Assembly (NCBI GenBank): GCA_036897625.1
Contig: JAYMTA010001046.1
Location: 1 to 22,160 of the forward strand
Direction of reading: 5' to 3'
DNA: 22,160 bases
DNA from: Pelargonium cotyledonis
Lineage: Eukaryota > Streptophyta > Magnoliopsida > Geraniales > Geraniaceae
Shown: piece by piece, positions 1 to 9,300 of the stretch
Layout of the letters: every line of letters starts with the position of its first letter
Position numbering within the stretch: the stretch's first letter is position 1
Made by a program: the position numbers and the translations under genes
The notes under the pieces: model-generated
The model's database searches: none
Told to the model about the DNA's origin: nothing
What the model saw: the letters and a program-made list of their open reading frames with translations, nothing else

Positions 1-92
1 AAAAAAAGCTTTTTATTTCCGACAGAATAAACAATTTTTGTCGAAAATTCCGTCGTAAAAATCCGTCGGAAATAGACCATTTTCTTGTAGTG
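1..92. mobile_element. CACTA (En/Spm) transposon terminus, continuing off the left edge
   Basis: The plus strand ends TTTCTTGTAGTG at 92, which reads on the minus strand as CACTACAAGAAAATGG, the standard plant CACTA terminus. Inside it are repeated subterminal motifs of the CCGTCG / TCCGAC type (near 18, 50, 63), with GTCGAAA near 40, as expected for transposase binding sites. The other end lies outside the window, so the 3-bp target duplication and element length cannot be seen. It is probably non-autonomous or just the tail of a larger element. Confidence 0.85.
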
Positions 93-990
93 AAAGTAAA
101 GGTAATTAAGGGCAATTTCGTCATTTCAAAATTTATTTAAACATGTGCCTCCTGAGCCCATGCGGTTTTTACAATATTTGGGTCGCCCATGAGTGTGGTT
201 TGACGGTGCAAGCTCATTTTGGTATGGTTTGCTGGTTATTTTGCGGTTTGCGGGTTGTGGTTTGGATTTAAACAATCCTAGTAGGAGTAGACACGTACAG
301 TAAAAGATCTCATGGGCTTAGACCTTTCCACACGAATCAACCACTAATTGCGGATGGGCTCTCCACGTAGATCGAGCCTTTCTCACGGATGGACTCTCCA
401 TGCGGATTTAGCCATCCGTGCGGGTGGACCTTCCGTGTTATGCAACTCCTTCGCGTGGTTCGGTCATTCCCGTGCGCGCGCCTTTTAACCGATCACAATT
501 GATCTAAACCTGCTTGAGCTTTGGCCTGAGTTTATACTCCACCCAAAGTCTGTGTATAGTTCATGTTGATTTTTTACTCAACCGGGTGAGCCATGTGTCG
601 CCCTGTCACTCTCCAAAATACTTCTAATTTTTTGGCTTGAATCAGTTGTAATTAAGAACTTTTACAGTGATGATTGATTTTCATATGTCTGTAATTTTCA
701 TTTATAATTTTGAATGATTATGGTTTTGAAAATGTCAAGAGTACAACCCAGATTCTGGCCATAAAAACTCAAAATTTGGCCTTAAAACTAAACATATGAC
801 AACAAAACTCAAATTTTGATGTTGATATTTTCAAGTACGTGAAGTTTTCAAGTGGTAGGAATTGAGAAATAAAATAATAAAAAGGATAAAATTGATATTT
901 TCATAAATTAATAAGTCATGTGTAAGACATGTGATGAGAGAGAATAATTTTTAGTTAGACTTAACTGACGGAACGGATCTAGGGAAGTTG
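93..990. other. Gene-free upstream stretch, probably old transposon debris
   Basis: No coding sequence is recognised. Positions 200-265 are rich in GGTTTG/GCGGTTTG words of a type often seen in decayed plant hAT-like elements, but no termini can be defined. Positions 350-437 hold a degenerate GC-rich repeat (listed separately). The remainder to 990 is AT-rich with no structure I can name. Confidence 0.5.
350..437 (+). repeat. Degenerate ~35-bp tandem repeat, GC-rich
   Basis: The words CGGATGGGCTCTCCA, CGGATGGACTCTCCA and CGGGTGGACCTTCCG recur at spacings of roughly 35-45 bp, in a locally GC-rich patch inside AT-rich DNA. The words match well, but the sequence between them is diverged. Its origin is unknown; it could be part of a long terminal repeat. 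Confidence 0.5.
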
Positions 991-1391
991 GGTTTTTTTT
1001 TTATAAGCAAGCAGTACTTTTTATTCATCCAACCTGTAGGTCAAAACAAAAGTACAAAAGTGGTTGCACTAAACCCTGTCGCAAACAAAGAATAAGATCA
1101 GTCACCTTAGAGTCAAAACCACTACAAAGAGAATTTTCAATATAATAAACTAAATAGAGCAAAAAAACTCTGGATACACAGAAATGTATCCTCCGCACTC
1201 TCTACTGATGACGGAAAATAAGACCATTTCGGCCTAACCAAATAAATCATAAAGCCACAAAACACAAGGCCTCCCAAATTTTTTTGAACTAGTTTATTCC
1301 CAATCAAAGCTGAAGACCACAAAACTAAGGTGGCAATGCGGATTGAACATTCCACCAACCAAAAATATGACTTCGAATACGAGAAATCACA

Positions 1392-1600
1392 AACATAACA
1401 ACAACAAATGGGAGCAAGTTTCCTGATCGGAATCACATAAGCGACACAAGCAATCCGTACTAGCCGGCAAGACCCGATGGTAAACTAAAAAAGCCAAAAA
1501 AGGTATACTATCTAACGCCGATAACCATGCAAATAATTGAATTTTTGGAGGCACAAAAGGCCTCCAAGTAATTATCGAGCAAGCAAACCGAAAGTGGGGA
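1392..1600 (-). pseudogene. zf-RVT (reverse transcriptase zinc-binding) fragment of the LINE
   Basis: An open minus-strand stretch carries the pattern W-x-x-x-x-P-P-K-x-x-x-F-A-W-L, then C-x2-C-(x8)-H-(x4)-C, the usual domain after plant LINE reverse transcriptase. It is the best-preserved piece of the element. It is not a gene in its own right. Confidence 0.8.
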
Positions 1601-2429
1601 GTAGAGGAGTATAAAGTATCGTAAGAATTTGATGACGAAAACTTACCAAAAACTACATGCTTCCATACTAATTTGTCTGATGTAAAATGATAGATAATTC
1701 CTCCATAAGTCGCACTGTGCAGGTCCTCCATGCAGTCCCATTATCAGCCCCTGAATTGTCGCATTGTCTCTAGAACAATGCAGATGCGACGGAGGAGTGC
1801 AGTTCGGGCAAGACAACATCCACATTATTGTCTTTGGCGATGCTAAGCAAGAGAAAGGCGAGGGAACCGGTCCTTAAGACGTCCATCCATGCACCACAGA
1901 TCATACCAAAATCGACAAGAGGCCCAATCCCTAACCATCAATTTAATGTACGTTGTCCCGGTAAACTTAGTGAAACTGAACAAATTCTTGAGGTCCAATA
2001 GACTTTTCGTAACATGTGAGGATTGTGAAGCACACAATTCTTGCAATGACCAAGCTGTAGGATCTCAACCATATCTATTGCACAAAAATATTCTTCCAAA
2101 GAGAGCTCGGTTGCGATGCGAATCGCCACCACCATTTAGCTAAGAGACTCACGTTTTCCAAAAAAAGTTGACGTGCACCAAGCCCTCCATGCATACGTCT
2201 GCATAAAATAATGGTAGTAATGTGCGTGTCGAACGGATTAAAGTGACTCGGCCATCTAAGGAAATAAACTTTGTTTGCCAAATTGCAAGCCATTGCAATA
2301 CTTGTCAACAATTCCCGCCTATGAACTTACTAGCCATGAGTTGCAACCCAAACGAAACTTGAGATAAGTTATTGGGAAAACAACAAAGAATCAACAATCT
2401 GATCTTGAGGAAGAGAGATGCCAATTACC

Positions 2430-2890
2430 TTGACGTATGGAAATTGAATGACAGTCCCGAAACCATCTCGAACCAACATAAAACACACTTAACATAAACA
2501 ATAGAGGTGGCAGAGTTCACAACATTATCGAACAACACTGTGACATCTGCAAATTGTAAGTGGAAGAGCGAAGAAGACCTTATTGGGATGCCTGCTAACA
2601 ACCACTGTGATTCAGCTCTAACAATCAAAAAGGTGTAATGCCTTGACGACAAGGGATAAATAAGAAAAGTAATAATGGACAATCTTGGTTAACACCTTGC
2701 GAGATATAAAAGTCTCCAGAAGGCGACCCATTAAAGGAACTGAGATCGACACACGCAAACAACTTCGGATCCAAAAGCGCAACTTCGCACCAAAGTCCAT
2801 CGAGCCCAAACAATAATCAATGAAGGACCAGTCGAGCGAGCTTGTCGAAAGCCTGTTGAAAATCAAGCTTCAATGCTACCAAGGGAACAC
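2430..2890 (-). pseudogene. Reverse-transcriptase palm fragments of the LINE
   Basis: These cover motif A (KLDFQQAFDKL, with the first catalytic Asp present) through motif C (QFADV, with the second Asp of the pair replaced by Val). At least two frame changes lie between 2870 and 2600. The order and spacing match plant LINE reverse transcriptase. No intact reading frame remains. Confidence 0.8.
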
Positions 2891-3000
2891 ACTTTGAATG
2901 AGCCGAATGTATGACTTCGCCGACAATAAGCACACTACTCAATCCAACAACATAATTAACGGAAATCGTTAATCAATTTAACGACATAAACCTTTCAGAA

Positions 3001-3282
3001 CAAAAGGAAAGAAATAGAAATATGCCGGAACAAACCAAAATTCAGAGACTGCTGTGGAATTTTTTTTGCATAGTTCATGAAAAAAAAAAAGATGGTATTG
3101 AAAAGAAGGGCGCGTGAGTGTGATTTGCTGCAGAGCGCGGGAGCTGTTTTGTCAAAACCATCCCTCATTCACAACACTCTTTTGAGACTCTGTGTGTGTG
3201 TTTCAGCGTCTGCCCCAACCAAAACCCTCACTTACCCTTAATTTAGCTTTCTCAATTCAATCCTTCACTGCTCTTCGCTCCA
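3001..3282 (+). promoter_or_regulatory. PDS5 proximal promoter and 5' UTR
   Basis: This ~280-bp stretch lies between the LINE remnant and the PDS5 ATG. It contains an A run near 3081-3090, a GC-rich patch at 3108-3145 and a CT/GT-rich leader with no ATG from ~3095 to 3283. No TATA box stands out. The transcription start cannot be fixed from sequence; it probably lies between 3150 and 3200. Confidence 0.5.
3135..3142 (+). promoter_or_regulatory. Possible E2F-like element
   Basis: GCGCGGGA resembles half of an E2F/DP site (TTTCCCGC and its complement), a regulator of S-phase genes. Cohesion genes are plausible targets. The match is short, so chance is likely. Confidence 0.25.
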
Positions 3283-3378
3283 ATGGCCGACTCCGCTCTG
3301 CAACTCATCTGCGGAATCGGCTCTCAACTCGCCCGCCAAAATCACCCCAACAAGGACTTCCTCGTCAAGTCCCTCCGC
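3283..3378 (+). CDS. PDS5: PDS5 exon 1 (residues 1-32)
   Basis: The N-terminus begins [13 protein letters not shown] and ends at KSLR, with donor GTAAGC. The exon ends in phase 0. The ATG has G at +4, and no earlier ATG lies between about 3095 and here. Confidence 0.9.
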
Positions 3379-6300
3379 GTAAGCCCATTTCGCCTCCTCT
3401 CACTCGCTTACGCACCCACATCTGCATCGTGATTTCATTGCCTTCCGTTTGTTCAATTTTTTTTTTGTTGAGTTTAAGGAAAACGGCGAGCAGGAGTTGA
3501 TAGAACAGTCTTTTGATTGTAGAATGTTGTTGCTTTAATTCTTTTGTTGGTTAACCATTGAATCCACGGTTACTGGTTTTGCTTGCACTGTCTGTTAGTT
3601 GAATGTGGGGTTGACGAGTTGAACTGGAGCTCAATGTGTCCCAATACTAGTCAATTTTCTATTATAACTACTGACGTTTTACTGTCACCAAAACTGGTCT
3701 AGGTGTTGATAGCAAGTTGTAGCTGATAATGGGGAACTTGTGCTTATTTTGTTTTGTTTTGGGTAAACTTATGTGCAAGTGGGTTCGAATGATATTGTCT
3801 ATGTTTGGCTTTATGTTTATGGTGCGTGTCCTTGTTTTTGAGTGGCTAGTTTAGGGCTATAGTGCAGAAGCTCATGGAATGCCAATTTGATAGCTCTTGA
3901 ACAGCAGGGTTTCGAAAGATGAGTTTTATTTATATCTTAGAATAATATAATCCTTTTACGTGTCACATGGAGTCGTTTCTAGGTGATGGTGTTGATGCTC
4001 ACTCTTTAGTGTATCCTTTACGTCTCTTTTTCCTGCTGAGTTTTGCTTTTAGTCGGAAGTGCTCATTTAGTAACTGAGTGACAGCTGAATGTGCTATTTC
4101 CCCTATTGCGTTACTTCCTTTGGTGCACGTCAAATTCATTTATATGCTAGTGTCAGGGATCTGAGAGACATCTGATGTTATTGGTTCAGATGCAGCACAT
4201 TCCTTCTTTTTGGTTTTTTGATATGCTACAATTTTGTCATGAGTAGACTCACGTGTCACTGGTTCTGTTTTTCTGTTAATTTCATTGCAGCAAGCAGCCA
4301 ATGCTTTGTCACAGTTAAAGCAGCCTGCATCTTCTGAAGGTTCCAGAAAGTTAGAAGCTGCCATTAAGCCCTTTTGTAAACCCATCCTAGACTCTCGCAT
4401 ACTTCATCATAAAGATAAAGATGTTAAACTTCTAGTGGCCATTTGTGTCAGCGAAATTTTTAGGGTCTTGGCACCAGAACCACCTTTTGGACAGAAATAT
4501 CGGGTAACTTACTATAGCATATATGCTATTTACTTCTATGTCCTTTTGGCAAGTTTCACATGCATCTTGCTGCATACTAATAATGCAAACATGTATAACT
4601 GCAGGACATTTTTAAACTTCTTCTCAGTGTGTTTGGGGAGCTAGCTGATACAACAAGTACTTTGTTTTCGAAGAGGGTTAAAATATTACAGATTATTGCA
4701 CGATGTAGATGCTGTGTGATCATGCTTGATTGTGACTGTGACGATCTTGTTATTGAACTCTTCAAGATTTTCTTTTCTGTTGTGAGGTTAGGCCTTGCTT
4801 GCTCTTCATATCTTAAGCGTTCTTCTGTGCGTGGCATCTAAATGGACATCCTATTTGATTTGTAACTTTATTTGTTATTGATTGTGCTGGTCGCCAAAGA
4901 AATATAAGCCTTTAATTGAAAATGTTCCCATTATCTTCCATAGTTTGGTGATTTAAGGAATTAGTCATGACTCATAAGAAACTGTTTTCACGGTGGACCT
5001 GGAAATTCCCCTGTAATCTTCTCTGGAAAGCAGTATGTTCTTTTCAAGAGACAAAGTTGTGATCCCCATTTTGAAAATGTGTGATGTCCTAGACAAATGT
5101 TGTAAAATAAACCATTTTCTTGAAAAATGAATGTTAAATCAGATAAATAAGTTGTTTATGAAAATCATAATTTTTGGTTTTAAGCTTTTCCTTACACACT
5201 TTTATGTCTTAACTTTAGGTGCCGCTTTATTATGGCCACCGAATTGTACATTATTTTATTTATTGACTACTCAAATTAGTTTATTATTCAATTTCAATTT
5301 GATTAAGCCGTGCAGTCATAACATTTTATTTATTTCTTTACAGTGAACAACATCAGCAGAGTTTGGTTAATGATATGTTGTCTGTAATGTCACACATTCT
5401 GAATGAGGAAGCTTCTCAGCCACTTCTGGATGTGATATTGCAAAACCTTGTAAATGATGGAAATGTAAGTGCTGGTAGAATGACTTTAATTTTGTCTTTC
5501 ATATTATCTGTTGCAACCCTTAAGAAAGTGGCCGAGGCATTGTTTTGTGTAGAAAATATGTAATTCCTGTTGGTAGCATTCTAGAACGCTTCATCCTAGG
5601 ACTTTGGTCACGCTTAAATTTGGAAACACTCTGAAACATTAGGTCGACAGGGAAGCAGATATGGTGATTATATATATGCATGACTTCACACAACTGTTCT
5701 AACAATGTTAATATGTTAGCATGAAGGTTTGTCTGCGTATGGATGGGGCTTGCACAGCCATGTATCTGAATTTATTCTGGGGAACTGAGAATTGTCGTAA
5801 ATTTAAATTCATGGATAAGTAGGCTATATATGATTGGGCAAATCTCATTTGTGCAGCCAAGAACGAAAGTTTAATTGTTATCTTTCTTAAATCTTAAACT
5901 ATTGTTTTGGCTGTGGCCCCCATATCTTCTTAATTTCTTGGTTGAATCATCAAATGAAGCACGTGTATGACATGAATATGCAATATGTGATACATTAGTA
6001 TAGCAGTATTTTTTTTTTCCAGCAATAGTATAACAAATCTTCTGTCTTAATAATGCAATGTTATATGTTATTATTTATTCAGTATTTTTATCTAATATAT
6101 ATCTATATCCTTAACAACTCATTGATACCAAGTCATAGAGTTCCAGGAAACATAGCAGACTAAGTCATTTTAAAACCATTAACATTGATGGTAACATTAA
6201 AATCCCCAATAATAATGTTGGCCTTGGAATCAGATTTGAGAAATCCTTGGCTAAGAGTTCGTTATTGGTAGAGGTGAACTACTCATGTGTGACATCTATC

Positions 6301-9300
6301 CATTTTGGGTAGTTGTATGTTATCTTTCAGTATGCCTTTTGAAAAGCTTCAATTATGGGCATAAAGTTCTCCCCCTCCTTATGTTGTTTACACTTTACAG
6401 GTCTAACTGTATTTAATGAATCCTTCTGTATCTTGCACCTAACACAAGCTCTTAAAACATATCCATATAACTAGGAATGATATTTGCTTAAGGTTCACAA
6501 GGTAATTAAAGCTGGCTCCAATACATGAGGGAGGGTATTTGCTCTTCAACTTAAGCCTTTGGGTTGCCCCCTTTAGAATGGATGGCTCATTTAGATGTTG
6601 GTTTTGCTGGATCCTTGGCCGGCCAATATCTCTTGATAATGCCTGAGTAGATTTCATTTCAGCAAATTAATCTCTCTTCTTCGCTCATGCTATACCACTC
6701 AAAGAAGCTCTCTAACTCAACCAACCATTCTAGTGAAGTCCCTCAATTATCGACCATTGTGAAACTGTACTTCGACCATAATCTTCCTAGCAATGCTAAT
6801 GATGGTACGAACAAGGTTCAGGGGAAGCCGGGAATGCCTATCGAACCGAAGCAGCTGGTATTAGCTGTGGACTCTCTATAAACTGGGAACAAGTAGCATT
6901 TTCCTATAAAGCCTCAATTTCATCGTTATCATTTTCCATGTTTCTTGATTCAGTGATTTAGAAGGGCTTGTTAGGTAGAGCCCTCGTAGCAGGCCTAGAG
7001 GTGAAACTGATTCTAATGGCATGAACACCTAACATTGCATTCTTGTAGTGGGCGAGATACCCTAAGCTAATCACACGATAACTGTATGCATTTTTATTTT
7101 TCTTTGGGTCAAAATTTATTTTTGTAATAGTGTAGACAAATATTTCAACCAAAGGCCTAACTATCTGTTTGGTAAGATAAATTTTAAAACTGTACTAAAA
7201 AAAACAGTGAAATAAAAATATGAAAAATGGCAAAAAAAGTGGTTGAAGTATTGTCAGGAGATCCACACAACTAGAATCGGGATTGGCTTACATTTTCTTA
7301 TCTCTTACAAAATTGTAAATTTCACTTCTAACAGAACTAATCGAAAGTCCTATAAACATTTTGGGAGACAACTTCCAATAAGATATCTATCCCCCATATC
7401 ATGCACTAATTAAAGAATATTGAGTTGACTTACTAGTTTATTTATTTATTTATTTTTCTCTCTTTCATTTATTTTCTTCCACCCGAATTCAGTATTTTAG
7501 TTATTTTTAAATTTAAGCAAGTAGAATGCTTGTTGTCCCTTTGCTAGTCTCTTATTCGAAGAGATTCATTTATTGCCTTTTAAGCTTGAGAAGGGATGTT
7601 GGATGACCTATGACAATGCTGATCTCATCTGAATATCCTTCTAATGATTTATTACATAGTTGTTTGAGCCTTGTTCCCCCTGCAGCAAAGGCCTTTAGGT
7701 GTCCATGCCAGCCATTTTGGGGTTCCCTCTGGTGCATCATCCAATCTAATTGGGAAGACCATTTATAAACAGAAACAAATCAAGAAAAACCGATACCATT
7801 TTCTAATCATACTCAAGTTTAATGCACTTGTTTTTAAAATTACAATATATTTTCTATAACAAGCGTGATACTCCTTGAAAAGCCCATTGATTATATCTGA
7901 AGAGTGTAGAAGTATAATCTTAGTAATTGCTGTGGACAGATAAGATGTGTTTCCATTTGGTGAATATTTTTTCTAGTTATTTTATAAACTTTCCCTTGTT
8001 AGCCTACTTTGCGGAGAAACCTTAATGCATTATTTTTTCTATTTTATTTCATATCAACGGTAAGATTTCTGCCTTTTGACCTTGAGTTCATGGGTGTGAT
8101 TCGGGGAAACAACCTCTTTGCAAAAGCAAGGGGAAAGCTACATATGTAACTGGCCATCCCTAGATCCCACAATGGTGAAAGCCTCGTGCACTGGGCTGGT
8201 CTCTTTTATTTTGTGTCAAGCCTTTCTGTGTGCTTAGTTTGGCTCGTTTTTGGGAGAACAGGTTGTTTATTGTTTTCTCTATGCAGAAAATTTAATGAAT
8301 GGTACTATTACTGGTAAAAGCTATCAAAGAAGATTGACTGCTAAAATGTCTAGCGTTGAGTTTTCCCTTGTTTGTCAATTTAGATGTTTTGATTGTAAAT
8401 ATGTAATGTAAGAAACATATAGTCATATATTTATATGAAAAAAATCAAACGATTTATGCTTTCTCATGAGCTTTCCCATTAGCAATATTTTACTTGCTTT
8501 TGTCCTCAATTCTACTTTGTTGCCTACATTGAATACAGGGTGCTGCTGCTCGACTTGCTGTTTCTGTAATCCAGTCCTGTGCAGAAAAGCTTGAGCCAGT
8601 TGTTTGCGCATTTTTAACATCTTGTATTTTGGACAGAGATGCTGTAGTGAGCGAGCTCAAAGAATTCTACCACGAGATTATTTTTAAAATTTTCCAGTGT
8701 GCTCCTCAGATTCTTCTTGCTGTCATTCCAAACTTGATTCGAGAATTGCTGGTACTTCTTTCCTCTTCTGTTCGCTTGTTTTATTTATTATTTTTGGTTT
8801 CAATGGAGCTCCATGGACAATTGAGCTACACAACAAGGGTTGCCCTTTGGGATGTTCACTCGGTTTTCATTTCTCATATCATCTCATTTAGATGACTGTA
8901 GGTGTGTGTTGAAGACCTCATGTTTCTTGTTTTGAAATTCTTTTGCTATATTTTACAGTCAATATAGGTAACACCCTGCTTCTACTTGTAGACTGATCAG
9001 GTTGATGTCCGAATAAAAGCTGTCAATTTAATTGGAAAACTCTTTGCACTTCCCGAACACCATGTTGCTAAAAAATATCCTGATCTTTTCATGGAGTTTG
9101 TTCGGAGGTTCTCTGATAAGTCTGCAGAAGTCAGAGTTAGTGCGATGCAATGTGCTAAAGCTTGCTTTATGGTTAATCCCTCTGGGGAAAGTGAAATTCT
9201 TGGTAAGCCTTGTAATTCCTTTTATTTTTACACTATTTTCCCTTACCTTTCTGAAATGCTGCATGTTTATGATTCTAAACTCCCTAGAGTCTAATTACAT

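Larger units (their letters stand above)
990..3000 (-). mobile_element. LINE (L1-type non-LTR retrotransposon) ORF2 remnant, 5'-truncated and frameshifted
   Basis: Read on the minus strand from ~3000 down, pieces of a plant LINE ORF2 follow in the correct order but in shifting frames. They are: LIVGEVIHSAH then KLDFQQAFDKL (palm motif A, ~2835-2875); SLDWSFIDYCLGSM; NGSPSGDFYISQGVNQDCP; QFADVTVLF (~2535-2560); GGLGARQLF and LAKWWWRF (~2150-2210); FWYDLWCMDGRLKDRFPRL (~1850-1910); WRPFVPPKIQLFAWL; and a zinc-binding CRLCDSDQETCSHLLLLC (1392-1446). The final pieces run to ~1140, and a T run near 991-1001 fits a poly(A) tail on the minus strand. The catalytic F/Y-A-D-D box reads FADV, and several frameshifts are present, so it is dead. 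The 5' end (endonuclease) is missing, as is typical of 5'-truncated insertions. Confidence 0.85.
5465..8538 (+). other. PDS5 intron 4 (3.07 kb), transposon-rich
   Basis: GTAAGT...ATACAG. The largest intron. It contains a LINE endonuclease-like scrap (6140-6240), a Ty3/gypsy gag-like scrap (6660-6780), a short TTTA repeat near 7437-7456 and an Au-like SINE (8053-8212). The remaining ~2.4 kb shows no gene. Open frames near 6690-6880 and 6960-7150 match nothing I know. Confidence 0.75.

Noticed and set aside
1889..2143. Plus-strand open frame of 84 codons
   Set aside because: It is the antisense shadow of the LINE ORF2 remnant and matches no protein.
3192..3500. Plus-strand open frame across exon 1
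   Set aside because: It is in a different frame from the PDS5 start and runs through the exon 1 donor; it has no protein-like features.
6687..6881. Plus-strand 64-codon open frame in intron 4
   Set aside because: The gag-like signal is on the opposite strand; the plus-strand reading resembles nothing.
6958..7152. Minus-strand 64-codon frame in intron 4
   Set aside because: No recognisable motif, no neighbours, and it lies within transposon debris.
8053..8130. A functional tRNA gene at the SINE head
   Set aside because: Box B is degenerate, no cloverleaf can be folded by eye, and the following words are SINE body.
8629..8895. Extended open frames past exon 5
   Set aside because: They read through the GTACTT donor into intron 5. 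Only the part to 8751 fits PDS5.
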